From the NCBI GenBank assembly GCA_018881555.1, contig JACAXG010000124.1:992001-1056000 (forward strand): 64,000 bases of DNA, given 5' to 3'. The DNA comes from Amblyornis subalaris. Its lineage: Eukaryota > Chordata > Aves > Passeriformes > Ptilonorhynchidae. Made by a program: the position numbers and the translations under genes. Shown one piece after another: positions 1 to 12,610 of the stretch. The notes below the pieces were generated by a model. The model saw nothing but the letters and a program-made list of their open reading frames with translations, had not been told where the DNA came from and did not search any database. The stretch's first letter is position 1, and every line of letters starts with the position of its first letter.

Positions 1-1309
1 TCAGCCAGTATAAACTCTTATAACTCCATTAGCTTGAAATTACAAACTACAACAAGCCATAGTAACTGAAGATCAGTCAAGGCATAGCTTTGACTTCTTT
101 TATTTTGGTTCTTAACCTCAAGTAACGTTCTTCTAACATTAGCAATGTACCAGTAATTCAATGGGGTGTTTTTTCACGTTGTTAAATCTCACAAATTTGA
201 AATTAGCAAAAATTTTCCAGAGTTAACAGCTATTATTGTAAAGAAAGTTAATATTGGCCTCCACGAAGCACATAGCCAGTGCCTACTGGCCTTAAGTGAC
301 TGCCATCTGAGTTGAGATCTGCAGTTCCCAACACAGAGAGAATTTCTCTCTGTGGTTTTGGGTGCATTGATTCATAAGATCCACCACTAACAGAGCAGAG
401 CTCTGTAAGGACCCACATGACACCAAAGCAAAGGAGAATCTTTCTACCCTTGTTGCCACGAGTAGGGTTAGGTCACAACCAACCAAAGATCAACTGTATC
501 TGAGTTCCTGAGTGCTCTTCTGAACCACCCAGCTTCTGCCAGCATCTCTCTCTGACAAGCACGTCTTTATGATTCAGACGGAGAAATTAAAAATTCCTCC
601 AGACCTGCTGTGAAAAGTCAAAGAGTAGAATGGGAAAGTGGGAAAACCTAAAGATGTCTTGGCTCACACTAACACTGTTTGTGCAACCAGCATTTGTCAT
701 CTCCTAGTGCACCAGCTCCGTTGTGTTTTATACTCCCAGCTGAGACAGAAGGCACACTTTAAGGGCTCACTACCTTGAACACAGTGACAAAGATTCATGA
801 TGTACAAGAAACTACTAACAGAAGGTGTGCTGTTAGTGTTTGCCTAGTTTACTAAAGTTTAAAATTAAACTGGTCTGATACATCAGTCTTCTAAACACTC
901 CCATCACAGCAATCTCTAAATTCATTATCTGATATACAGATACTCAAACTCAGTTAAACCAGTCTATTAATTGCAGTATTTTACTCAAATTCCACGGTCT
1001 GCATTTTTACCCACCTGAAATTGTCAGTGCACTGACACATTCTCTTCAGTTATTACCCAGAATTGCAAATCATATGTGCCAGTGAAAAGTCAAGTNCATA
1101 CTACAGGCAGTGCTCAGCAGATATTCAAGAACACAGAATGTCAAGAATTATTAGAAAGGTAATAAATGAACNTTACTTTGCTGCTGTGTAAATCAAGGTG
1201 TACCCACATTCTGAAGGATGCATGAAGTTTTGGTTCTTCCTAATTTCATAAACTATAGTAGCACTGGGAACAGATGATCACAGGCCCACAACCTTCCTTC
1301 TTAAAAGGC
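1..1309. other. Unique intronic sequence, nothing recognised
   Basis: AT-rich sequence with no recognisable repeat, RNA gene or conserved coding segment. The 64-residue minus ORF at 292-486 looks like chance. Confidence 0.6.
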
Positions 1310-1445
1310 AAGATTATACAGACTGGGATTCTCCAGCTTGGGAAGATAATGACTGAGGAGAAAAGATACAGATGTTGAAATTCTCTAAAAATCATTAGTG
1401 ACACGGAGAATAAGAAGGATACAGAATTATTCACTATTTTAAAGC
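1310..1445 (+). mobile_element. Old CR1 LINE fragment
   Basis: The segment resembles the late ORF2 part of old CR1 elements. It has a GACTGGGATT..TCCAGC block, a degraded CTGAGGAGA block, then AAAATCATTAGTGACA..GGAGAA and TTATTCACT. The match is patchy, with indels, which indicates an old insertion. Boundaries are approximate. Confidence 0.55.
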
Positions 1446-4400
1446 TCATTTAAATTTCTACTTTTTCAGTTGCTAACAAATAGTAAAGAATATATTCTCT
1501 AGAAAGCCCACAGTACAGCAAATTTCAGTACAATAAGATCAATCCCACCAACAGAGAAATGAAGAGAACAGAGAAGTCCTCCCACTGCTGCATGGAAAAC
1601 AAGGATCCCAAGCCAAAGTGGCTCTAAAAAGCAGAAATTCAGATTGGTTTTATGTAACAAAAATGCAAACATGAGAGAGAGTGACAATGGAGGCCAAAGA
1701 CAGCATATTTTTCTGATCAGGATGATCATGATCAGCTTATAAGGGAACAGCATTACCAAGATTTGCTCATGTGCCTAATTTGTGTTGTCCTAAATATCCT
1801 TTGTAGTAGTTCCAGAGCATCCTGGAGAGGAGAGAATTAACAGCAGAAGCGGAGTAGCTCTAACAACATCAGAGCACACAGAGAAAACCAGGGGCAACNA
1901 AATGACCCAAGAACAACCAGGAGCAAGACAGAGACAGCATTTCCAATGTCACTTCAGCTCACAAAGGAGATGATGATGGTTTNGGGGGCAGGGGGAGAAA
2001 GACAACAGCACTTCAGATGGAATTGAAGGGAAAATGAAGATTCCTAGGGGAAAAAAGTAAAGAGAGAATTTTCCGATGATTCAGAGAAATGTCATGGAGG
2101 CTCTGAAACAATACGTAAGGGCATGGAAGCAGGTGGCAAGTTCAGTAGAGGAGACAAGGAGACCCTGATCTGTCAGGCACAGGGAACTGGGGAGAACATG
2201 GAAAGGAAACAAAGGGCAGCAGGGAAGATGGCAACAATAATCNCATGTACTTAATAAAGCATCACAAATGTTTTCTTTAAGCTGGAGGTGGAATGAATCA
2301 GAGCTCTCTTGAAAGAAATAAACCCAGTCTTCCCACAGCTTCAGTTCTTGCAGAGAGAACAATGGAAATTGAATGAGATGTAAATTTGAAAGAGAAGTAA
2401 AACACCAGGTGTGCAAACCCTCACACAAGACCACTGNAAAATACATGAAATAAAAGCAGTATCTAATCTATTTGTTGTTATCTCGTAGTAATGTCCAGCA
2501 ATGCTTATGTTTCCTTCCTGGCCAAGTTCCTTTGTATTAAGTGTTCAGATAGCTTGTTTTTTCTTTCCAAATCTTCCCTTCCAATCCAAACACTACAAAT
2601 GGGCACACAGCCTTAAGTTTAGTTCTTAATCAGAAAATACAATGATTCTGTCTCATCCCTAAGTGAACAGGAACACCTATTAGTCTGATGATTAAATTTA
2701 GACAGGTTAATTAAATCTGCTTAAACACCCCTCACCCTTTAAGCTATAGTTAGAAAAAAAAGAAAGTCATATTTCTGAGTCACAGAAGTTAAATGAGTTC
2801 ATTAGTCAGGGTTTGAATCAAATTCTCACTTGATGTATAACAACACAGGTCTGCTGAAGTCAACAGTGCTGCTGCTGTCTACACGATTGAGGAACTGACT
2901 CATTATCGTGCCCTAACTGCATTTGCATCTTCAAATTTAAGTACATTATTCTGTTGGCAATGATTAAACCGCTACAACTCTCCAACAGGTGAGAGCCACA
3001 CCAGTGATGAGCTCTTAAGCACTGATGTAGAATCACGGCAAAAAAAAANCCTACATGATTCCAATTAAGACAATTGAAAAATTTTTTTGTAGTGCCAGGA
3101 TGATTTCAAGCTATAGAGCAGAGTTAAAGACTTAGTCCCCAACACTGAGCAATCTTCAGGAAAAAGGTTTTGTTTAAAAAGTAAACATGCAGCAACAGCA
3201 TGTTGATAGCTGTGTAAAATGCATTCAGTGCTGTCATACTTTACAAGGAGAAGCCTTCAAAAACCGCAGATTTAACCCACTCAGTACTCAAGTAATTATT
3301 GCCTTCCAACAGAAGTGCACTTATGGACTAACTCAAGCTCCTGCATTTTTGAATGAGTTTGTTTTATTTTAAATCGGTTTAATGTATCACCAACTACTGT
3401 ATTGCCCACAGAAAGGCAATCCACATCTTGCCGACTATTCAAGTTGGTGTTGATACTTCGTATCTGNGTTAAATGACCTTGTTTGATATGTGTGTGCCTA
3501 AATTCTGATGTTTCTCTTGCTTGGCACACCATCGCACATAGTCCAAACAGCTTCATGGACAGCATCAGGCACAGATGCTGCTTTCCACCAGTTTTGCATG
3601 GTTGATGACACTCTGTGGATTAATGTCCCTTAACACCTCCCCTCCTTGTCACCTCAACCAGCTGGTATGGAGTAGCAGGGAGGCCAAAAGACACACACAC
3701 TGTCTGTTTCTCCAGGAGCTGGTCAACAGCCATAAGTTATTGAGTCAGCACTTTGTCATCAAAGCCATGTTCCTGACAGCTGACTTCCTGCTNGTAAAAG
3801 AGACTTTCTACCTTCGGGACAGCCCATAACTATACAATTGAGTTGGGCTTGCACTGAAACACTGTCAGCACAACTATTTCCANTAGAACAGTATAGGAAA
3901 TTATCCACAGCCAGGTACCACAGGCAGGGTGGCAGTTAACAAGATTAATACTTAAAAATATCAGTAATTAACGCTGAGTTGTCAGACACCAACCAAATTA
4001 ATTAATTTCCAGCTAAACACTAGAAGCTCGAACTATCAAATCTAGGATTTGGCAAATCATTTTGTTAAAACATGGAAAAACACAAAAACAAGAGGAGAGA
4101 TTGTTGAAATGGTGTACGGATCCATTTGTGCAGATCCTATGAAATTCATTTCTCACAAACTCAGTAAAACATCATCAATCTAAAGAGCCAACCTAAAGTA
4201 TTTTACATTTTTTTTTGTAGAGGCAGTTGTTAAGTACCCTGAACCACGGTTTAAAAATGTCTTTTGCCACCTGGCCAACATGCATGCAAGAGGAAACAAT
4301 TTTTTTATTTTGAGACCAGCAGAATATAAGTGCAGGAAAATTTAACATTCAAAACTAAAGCAATAAAAAACTTGTATAAATTATATAAATCAATAATTTA

Positions 4401-4979
4401 TTTTAAGCAGTTAATAATTTTATTAATATATTTCCAAAGTATTATTTACTCAGAACTATAACTGCAATAACAAGTCTGCAGCCTCGTAACAGCAAAACCC
4501 CAAAAATCTGCAATATAGAATAAGCAAACTGTAGTTCCCACAGGTTAATTTCAAACTGCCCCACAGAGACCTTCCCCAAATACTTTTCATGTTTCATGGA
4601 GCTTTAATGACCAGCGAGCCAAGCTGAGCAAACAGACCTTGAGTTCAGAAATTTGGGCTAGACCGAAGGGAGGGAAAGATATCTTAATTGCTTTTTTATT
4701 ATTATTATTTTAAACTCAGCAAAATGTGAAATAAAATGTCTCTGAATAGTTGTGTTGGAAATTACATTCAGCAAGGTTTATGGGTCTTTATGCCCCTTTT
4801 GATCAATCTTTCATTCAAGTCATAAATTCAACATAAGAAGTCCTTTAGACTGATCATATGGAAATCCATGCATATGATTAAGTGTTTGTAGAGCCACTGA
4901 ATTCCACTTCAATACGAATGGATATCAATGTATCTATATATATATATTTATGTGCATTTATATGCATATCTTTCTATAT
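1446..4979. other. Unique intronic sequence with a purine-rich stretch
   Basis: No gene or repeat family is recognised. About 1820-2450 is purine-rich on the plus strand, with many GGAGA, GAAA and GGGGG(CAG)GGGGG-like runs. The GALNTL6 pre-mRNA is therefore pyrimidine-rich there. About 4330-4460 is strongly AT-rich. 4930-4980 is a TATATA-rich simple stretch leading into the CR1 element. Confidence 0.55.
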
Positions 4980-5703
4980 ATCAGTATAGGCTGGGAGATG
5001 AACAGATGGAGAGCAGCCCTGTCAAGAAGGACTTGGGGGTGCTGGCGGATGAGAGGCTCGACATGACCTGGCCATGTGCACTTGCAGCCCAGAAAGCCAA
5101 TCCTGGGCTGCATCCAAAGCAGCGTGGCCAGCATGGAGAGGGAGGGGATTCTGCCCCTCTGCTCTGCTCTGGTGAGACCCCACCTGGAGTGCTGCATCCA
5201 GCTCTGGGGCCCCCAGCACAGGAAGGACATCGACCTGTTGGAGTGAGTCCAGAGGAGGCCACCAAGGGATCCAAGGGATGGAGCACCTCTCCCATGAGGA
5301 AAGGCTGAGAGAATTGGGATTGTCCAGCCTGGAGAAGAGGTGGCTTCCAGGTGACCTAACTGCAGCCTTCCTTCAGTATCCAAAGGGAACCTACAAGAAA
5401 GCTGGAGAGGGACTTTTCACAAGGGTATATATAGTGACAGAACAAGAGGGAATGGCCTGAAAATAGAAACTGAAAGTAGGTTTCAATCAGATATCAGGAA
5501 GAAGTTCCTTCCTGTGAGGGTGGTGAGGTACTGGAACAGGTTNCCCAGAGAAGTTGTGGATGCCACATCCCTGGCAGTGTTGAAGGCCAGGCTGGANGGG
5601 GCTCTGAGCAATCTGATCTACTCGAACGTGTCCCTGCCCATGGCAGGGGGTTGGAACTTGATGATCTTTAAAGGTCCTTTCCAAGCCATTCTATGATTAT
5701 GAT
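4980..5703 (+). mobile_element. CR1 LINE, 5'-truncated, C-terminal ORF2 and 3' end
   Basis: Translated pieces in different frames match the C-terminal part of CR1 ORF2 in order: [29 protein letters not shown], then LSHEERLRELGLSSLEKRW, TYKKAGEGLFTRV, and RVVRYWNR..PREVVDATSL. These are followed by GALSNLI and the typical CR1 3' end (CTGCCCATGGCAGGGGGTTGG, then TTCTATGATTATGAT). The reading frame is broken by several frameshifts. The 5' truncation point abuts a TATATA-rich stretch (about 4930-4980). This is a dead copy. Confidence 0.95.
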
Positions 5704-8232
5704 ACAGTTCTGAGAGCAAAGTTAGAGGAGTAGAAAAGAAGTAGCTATGATGCTGACCACTCTTTCTCCCACTGAAGTCTGCCACTGCATTCTAAACAAA
5801 CAAATTTATCTTTGACATANTACTGTAATTAAATAATCCATGAGAAAAGGACACAAAATACACTGAAATACTCNTACAAACAAGTTAATTTTTTAAAGCA
5901 ACAGATGATCTGCAAGATAAAATACTTTTTGTGTCTCAANCTTAACTAATCCAGAGTTATCACNACAAAGGACATTCAATTCTTCAAGTACTACACAGTA
6001 TTAATAATGTTAATAATATCAAAACAGAGTTTAAAGGAACTGCATTTAGAAGACAAAAAAAGCATCTGAACCTTGTGTGCTAAACGACACCTCTAAAGGT
6101 GTCAAGTTCATTACAAAATNAGAAGAGGAAAACAGAAAAAAAAAATAGAGAAAATCACTAAGGATAAGCAAAACTTTAGTTACTAAAGTTGTATAAACAT
6201 TCTNACTATTCTGACTTTATATTAAAACATGAAATTATAAAATAAGTGGAACTAATGTGTGGGGGTTTTATTTAATATCATATCTAGCTCAACAAATCAT
6301 GACTTATTTCTTCACATGAGAATCCAGGATAATAAGCTGCTTTGGCAAACAGAATTACATTAGAGAATACATTCCAAATAGGTATATGCAGGTCTTGGAC
6401 TTTCCTCAGAACCATTTTGATTAATTTATTGTCTGGCATTGCGTAGTAATACAAAAAGCCTAAAATAATGAGTTTTCTATATCCTTCACATTATTTCTAT
6501 TCAATCAGCAATGGCAATGGAGTAAATTCACATGGGTTTCCTGAAATACATGGGTTTTGTTTACAATTTCTACAAGTCATGGACTTGCATACAGCTCAGA
6601 AGCTGCCCTCCAAAGCAGAAATGGATTTTTATATTTTGTTCTACGAGGTCTACAAGATCATACTTTCTTTTTTCTTTTTTTTAAAAACAAGAAGTGTATT
6701 TGGCTGTAGACAGAGATGGCATTCCTCCCACCCTTTATTTTTGTTGCAAACTACTGACATGTTAGGGACCAAAATTAAAATCTACCCATGTCTGCTCTTA
6801 GGAGTTACATCCCTTCCCCTTTCNTGCTCTTTCAATAACTTTATTTCCCATCTGCTCTTCTCCACCAGATAGGTTTCTTTATCAGGTAGATTTTTTTCAT
6901 TTCGCATTAATTCGTGAATTACACTTAATCTAAGTTGTTATTTGGTTTCCTTTTCACTCTGATACCTGAACCACCTCTTACTTCTGCACAGATGGGTGTA
7001 GAGGGATTACCACTACAAAAAGGTGACAGACACCAGAGCAGAAAACTCATGGACTAGCCAAATCCATCTGAAAACAAGAGGCACAATACCCCAATCTGGC
7101 AAGAGACTGTCATAGCATGTAGGAGAGAAGAAAATGCCAGTTGCTGTCTTCCAAAAGGTAACACTGTTACAAAAAGGATTAAGAGGATTAAAAAAATTAA
7201 AGCTAACACTATTGCATTGGGTTCTAGAAGCAATATCTGAATTTATCAAATTCCTCAAATTTTATTTGAGGGATTTGATAAAATCTCTGGGTGTTCAGTC
7301 TATAATTGATTTTTAATAGCCCTGATTTTGCCAGCACACAGTGCAAACAGACAAACATCTATGTATCAAATCATGGCATAAAAATGAAGCGTTGATTATG
7401 TGTATTTCCACGTCATGTTTATTTCATTACAAAAACAAACATGAGAAACTATGCTTAGATCGGATTTTATTTATTGTAAAAATATGTGAATTTTCATGTG
7501 AGCAAAAGCCAAGGCCTGCCACTGTAGTTATAAACAAGTAAACATTTATCTAGCAACTCCCTGCAGCCATGAACAGAAAAATATTTTAAGTTGCTCTATG
7601 GAGAGGAAAAGGAAAATATTCTGGTCAAGAATGAAAAATAAGACCATGGTATGTACTGTATGTTAAGATTTATACCTTCTGAACTAGGTGCAAAGTGGAT
7701 GTGAAACACTGATGTTCTATTTTGACAGCATTTTATTCCCACTTTAAAAGCACACAAGTGACAACACAAGGTTAAAAACCAAACCAAACCAAAATCCAAA
7801 CACCACACAGGAAAATCATCCCTTATGTTTAAAATGCGGATTAAAACAAAAATGAAACAACATCAACAAAAAAAATCTCAAAAAAATCCCCACAGCACAA
7901 GAATATTGAATCCTTTAGTCCTTGAAAAATAGGTAGAAAAGTTTCAATAATGTAAAATAACCTTGAAAACCAAACTTGGAAGCACTAAAAAAAAAACCAN
8001 AATCAATCACTTTCTCCCTTGAAGGTTGTTCCTTCAAGTACTACCAAAATAGTTATGTAGAAGATACGAATCACGTTATTCCATTTCCAAAACTGTTCCC
8101 ACTGCAGGTTAATGATATAAGCATAGCACACAGGGCACTGCTCAGAGACNGGCTTGCCTCTGAGGGGAGAGGCAGCCTTAGCTACAGTCAAGCCTTGCAG
8201 CTCGGCAGGTGGTCACCATCCCCACCAAACTA
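5704..8232. other. Unique intronic sequence
   Basis: No gene is recognised. The 134-codon plus-strand ORF at 6468-6872 has an ATG start but no known motif. It contains a poly-Phe run from a T tract and an ambiguous codon, and I regard it as chance. A strong hairpin at 7242-7282 is listed separately. Confidence 0.55.
7242..7282. repeat. Near-perfect 19-bp inverted repeat with 3-base loop
   Basis: Bases 7242-7260 (TTTATCAAATTCCTCAAAT) pair with 7264-7282 (ATTTGAGGGATTTGATAAA) over 19 positions. The only non-Watson-Crick pair is 7252/7272 (T·G on the plus strand, a wobble in RNA). The loop is TTT (7261-7263). It could extrude as a cruciform or fold as a compact RNA hairpin. It lies in unique intronic sequence. 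Confidence 0.95.
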
Positions 8233-8420
8233 TGAGGTCTCCCCTGAGCCTCCTTTTCTCCAGACTAAACACTCCCAGCTCCCTCAGCCGCTCCTCCTAA
8301 GTCTTGTGCTCCAGACCCTTCACCAGCTCTGTTGCCCTTTTCTACACACACCTCAGTGCCTCAGTATCTCTTTTTGTAGTGAGGGGCCCAAAATGGAACA
8401 CAGGATTCGANGTATGGCCT
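8233..8420 (-). mobile_element. CR1 LINE fragment, internal ORF2 part
   Basis: The plus strand reads as the reverse complement of CR1: GAGGTCTCCCCTGAGCCTCC, TTCTCCAGACTAAACA, CTCCCAGCTCCCTCAGCCGC, then GTAGTGAGGGGCCCAAAATG and GGCCTCACCA. This is the part encoding the L..YEERLRELG-type block and the sequence before it. It lacks the CR1 3' end. Sequence at 8130-8232 and 8421-8480 may belong to the same insertion but is not clearly recognisable. Confidence 0.9.
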
Positions 8421-10690
8421 CACCACCGCCCTTCCAATTTTCTCCCTGAGTAACTTCACAACAGTCTCACTGGGATTCAAGTTAACAAGGCTTTAACAAG
8501 GGGTCATCAAGGTCCTGTCACGGGTCCAGTGCAAGGGAAGCAAATCTCACCCAAACAAGAGGCAGCAGATTCTACATAGTTCAGACTGTATGTTACATCC
8601 TAGTAGCATTAAAGTACCTGAGTTGCAGAGCTGGATGCTTTTAAGTGCCCCACATTCTGCTCTTCGGCACTTCAAGGGATTTTACACATATAAGATTGAA
8701 ACGTCCAAGTTTTAAAGAATTCCTGAAGTCCTAAAAACATCAGCCTTCATTTTCATTCTGGACATATATAAAGCTCAACTTGTCTTCCTTTAATATGGGT
8801 GCTTACTGANTTTAGGGACTAATTTTTCTTTGTACCTTTAAAACGTCTATCTATAAAAAAATGTAAGGACTACATCAATACAACTTTTTCTAATAACATC
8901 CGACTCAGCTCTTCCCTATCCCTTATAAACATTTCAGATATTTCTAATTCAATAAAACACATTTTTCCTGTTTCTGAGCTTCAATGTTAGTGACAGACGT
9001 ANACATTAAAAAAGCTCCAAAGCCCAAGTTAGTTATCTCCAAGGTCTTGTCAGAGCCACACGAGTTCTGCCAGTTGTCATGTTACCAGAAAAAAAAAAAA
9101 AAGCCACATTCTTAAATCAACCGAAAACCCCCACAACTGTTTAAAATTTACATAGTCTTTAATGATGAAAAAAATCATTGCTACAATAGTTCTCTGCATA
9201 TGACTTCTGGTTTTACATTTTCTGCCTCAAGTTGTTCTCAGCTACAGTGGTATGCCTCTGTTAACATTGGTGGGAATCACACGGATGAAACAAAGACCAA
9301 ATTTGGCAAACAATGCTACTCTGCTGGCAGAACACAGCAGATTATCACAAAGACTGACTAATCTTCAAATAAATTACTAAATTCATTCCTTTTCTAGACC
9401 ATGATGACAAGATTTGACAAGCCCATTTTTGTCAATGAATTAGTCTAAAAAAGTATCTGACAAAATACACTGCAAAAGGAGAAGTAACCNCGAACTCGAC
9501 ACAAGACGTCTCAGTAGAACACAGTGAGGGTGTTTTAAGACAGGCTTTGTTGACACCTGCTATTTCACAAAACCCTGTAAGAAAGCTGNTTTTTTTTGTT
9601 GCCAAACTAAGAGATTTGATACTGTATTTCCAGAACTCCTGTTGAATAGGCTGACCTCATCTTCAGGCTTCCTTAGTTCAGAAAAACACCTACCTCTCAA
9701 CTGCTCAGCAGCTACCCCAGCTGCATTGAACCCCTCCCTCCCACACACAGTGTGGAAGTTGACCAATAGCCCCTGTTTCTTCAACCACTTAGGTAACATG
9801 GATGCTGAGCACAACTGAAAGTTAAGCCACTTGAAAGACACTGAAATAACATCCAGTTTCCCTGGACGACAACCAACAAATGATGAATTATCTTCACGTG
9901 TACCCTCGAAAGGGAGAAAAGTGAGCATTCTTATCTTAAAATTGCCTAAAAATTTGTAGTTTCTCTCTCCAGAGAGAAGAAAACTGACCCTTAGCTCCCT
10001 TCAGGCAAAGGAGGGAACTGAACCTGAGTCTACACATGCTCTCATTTCTANGTTAATGTCTGAAAGAAAAATGCTAAATAAAAAAAAAAAAAAACACAAA
10101 AAAAGACTGCCACTACATCTCCTTTAGATTAAGGATGTTAAAATATGGTTCCAGGGTCACCATTGAGGAAAGCTGTCTACATCTCCCCTCAGCTTGGCTT
10201 CTTAAGAAAGATGCTGTGAAGGAATCACACGTTGAGCAGCCTTGAAGCAGCATTTTTTTCAGCTACTTCCATGCAGNCTCATTCCCCCACTCTTTAAGTC
10301 ATGTGGGTCACAAGTAAGCATACTATCAAGACATTTAACTTGAGGGTTAAAGAGGCTTCTGGATCACTTTGAACCTGCCTTAAGCACTGTGTTGAAAAGC
10401 CCAAAACTTCGAACATTCAGACCTCTTTTCGGATCTAGCCTTAAGTCAAACAAATCAAAGCACAAACTCACAAATTCCAAAGGTGGATTTCACAGAATTA
10501 TCATCATAGATTCAGAGATTTCCATGGCATTACCAAGTTGAGATACCACCCTAGGGCTCCCAGCTGGTTAAAACCCAAGAACAGGTTTCAAAGCTGATTT
10601 TTGTGTCATGAAGTCGCAAGTACTCNTTGAGAAATAATTGGAACGCTCTATGCATTGTCCCTACTTATCTCCTTACATTTTGGGGGCATT

Positions 10691-10708
10691 AAAAAAAAAA
10701 AAAAAAAA
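10691..10708. repeat. Poly(A) tract of 18
   Basis: Eighteen uninterrupted A's are followed by CTAACTAACTA. No retroposed body is recognised upstream, so it is called a simple repeat. Confidence 0.95.
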
Positions 10709-10954
10709 CTAACTAACTATTCTACAGAGCAGCTCATGTGCTCTCTACATTATTCCAGGGATGTTAACAGGGTTGTTATTACAGTAATTACTGTATCCTT
10801 CTGTCATAGGTTACTACAGCAAATTTTATACAGCTTGGATGTAGAATAAAATCAGGAAAAACAGAAAGAAACAATCTAGGCAGACAGCTCCATGGAAATT
10901 TGAGAGCTGACATGCCAGAAAAAAAAATTCTGATACTTTAATATAGCCAGAAGC

Positions 10955-10976
10955 GGGGACTGGGTGGGGGTGGGGG
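10955..10976 (+). repeat. G-quadruplex motif
   Basis: Four guanine runs of 4, 3, 5 and 5 are separated by loops ACT, T and T (GGGG at 10955-10958, GGG at 10962-10964, GGGGG at 10966-10970 and 10972-10976). This meets the canonical intramolecular G4 pattern with very short loops. It lies on the strand that is template for GALNTL6. Confidence 0.9.
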
Positions 10977-11975
10977 AAAGAGGAAAAGAACCAGACTCAC
11001 TACTTTTTCCATTAAAGCATCATTTTGCAACACATCTCCTTTTCTTAGTAGCTATGAACGGTTTTCCAAAGCATGTTTTCAAACCATTAGTAGATTTCCA
11101 TCAACAATCTANAAATACTATGCCCAAAATCAGGAAACTTCACATACAGCAATTCTTTCTGAATATTGCACTGAATCATCTTTACTTTTTCATTGACAAA
11201 CTCCATCCTGTTAATAGATGTTAATCACAACTTCATCAGTATGCAGAGTGTCTTCTATTGTGTGGATGTTCATTACAGGTAATTTGGCAGCTGTTCTAAT
11301 GTGTTATCTGTTTCAGCAATGTAGAATATATAATGACAGCTTTACTTTCTGAATTTTTATTTAGTCACGAATCTCTTTTTCCCTACAAATGTTCATTTCA
11401 GGTGAAAGCAAGACATGATGCTCTGGTATTAATGGGAAAGAGGAGAAGCATGGTGTGTTTTACAGGTAAATAAGATGATGTGTTCTGTGTCAGCTGACCA
11501 AAAGTCAGTCTTGAGGACTAAAATGAAAGGATTGCAAAGGTGAAGTCACAGCCTCTGGAAACCAGAATCCTGTAGTCCATTTAATGTTTATGTATCAGAT
11601 AAACCCACAAGGAACCTGAAAGGAGAAACAAGGCCACTGCAATAGCTAATGCATTTTTTAAGCTAGTATTTTTTCCCTGCGAAGTAACTAGTTATTGAAA
11701 CATAGAGGAGGACAAAGAAATTGAGGCAAACATACACAAAATGTGTGGCTTTCCCTGAATCTGTTTACCCATTTGAAACATACAGAAAACCTGTTGTTTA
11801 CAATTCGTCTGGTTATACCATATTCTTTTTCCAGTGTATTTAAATATGCTCGAATTGAAACTGTCATTTTCTTATTGGCTTATCTTAAATTCCTTTAAAA
11901 AGGAACTGAAATATATTTCATTTCATTTTACCATTTAACCCTGAAAGGATATTTGCCTTTCCGACTGTATGATTA

Positions 11976-12450
11976 NCATAGAATCTCAGAACAGTTTGGA
12001 TTGGAAGGGACCTTAAAGATCATCTAGTTCCAACCCCACTGCTATGGGCAGGGACACCTCCCACTAGACCAGGTTACTCAAAGCCATATCCAGTGTGGCC
12101 CTAAACACCTCCAGGGATGTGGAGTCCACAGCTTCTCTGGGCAACATGTTACAGAGTCTCGCCACCCTCACAGGAAAGAGCTTCTTCCTAATGTCTAATA
12201 TAAATCTACCCTTCTTCAGTTTNAAGCCATTCCCCCTTGTTCTGTCACTACATAACCTTGTGAGAAGTCCCTCTCCAGNTCTCTTGTAGGCTCCCTCTAT
12301 GTACTGGAAGGTGCTATAATGTCTCTCTGAAGCCTTCTCCAGGCTGAACAGCCAAAACTCTCTCATCCTATCTTTGTAGGAGAGGTGTCCCAGCCCTCTG
12401 ATCAAATTAGTGGCCTGCACTGGTCACGTTCCAACAGGTCAACATCTTTT
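11976..12450 (-). mobile_element. CR1 LINE, 5'-truncated, with complete 3' end
   Basis: On the minus strand a nearly intact frame (12420-12064) contains LSYKDRMREFWLFSLEKA, AYKRxGEGLLTRLCSDRT, LDIRKKLFPVRVARL and LPREAVDSTSLEVF, the C-terminus of CR1 ORF2. Next comes the 3' end, seen on the plus strand as TTGGAAGGGACCTTAAAGAT and the CATAGAATCTCAGA terminus near 11978. With one long remaining frame, it looks younger than most other copies here. It has the same orientation as GALNTL6. Confidence 0.95.
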
Positions 12451-12532
12451 TTGTGTAATACAACATGTTAGTTTTCTATGAGCTCTGTACATGAGCAGGA
12501 TATCCAGTAGCAGAGTAGGTCAATCTTGGGGT

Positions 12533-12610
12533 AAAAAGTAAACTAAATNCAAGTAGTTTACTTTTTCAGCACTTCAAAAGAAATTATTAAAATGAGNATG
12601 AAGTGCTGAA
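12533..12610. repeat. Two abutting perfect inverted repeats
   Basis: AAAAAGTAAACTA (12533-12545) is the exact reverse complement of 12554-12566, giving a 13-bp stem with an 8-base loop. TTCAGCACTTCA (12565-12576) is the exact reverse complement of TGAAGTGCTGAA (12599-12610), giving a 12-bp stem with a 22-base loop. The second begins where the first ends. This is unusual for random sequence and may be a remnant of a small non-autonomous element or a structured RNA segment. Confidence 0.93.

Larger units (their letters stand above)
8421..11975. other. Unique intronic sequence
   Basis: AT-rich with no gene recognised. It contains A-tracts near 9088-9103 and 10079-10094, and an 18-A tract at 10691-10708 followed by (ACTA) repeats. 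The minus-strand 122-codon ORF at 9560-9928 starts with ATG and has balanced composition but no recognisable domain. It is probably chance. Confidence 0.55.

Noticed and set aside
6468..6872. 134-codon plus-strand ORF with an ATG
   Set aside because: No recognisable motif. It has a poly-Phe run from a T tract and an ambiguous base, and lies antisense in an intron; it fits a chance ORF in AT-rich DNA.
7976..8449. 157-codon plus-strand ORF
   Set aside because: It starts from a non-ATG codon and runs antisense through a CR1 fragment.
9560..9928. 122-codon minus-strand ORF in the sense orientation of GALNTL6
   Set aside because: No resemblance to the GalNAc-transferase stem or catalytic domain, and no clear splice sites flanking it. 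An ambiguous base falls inside it.
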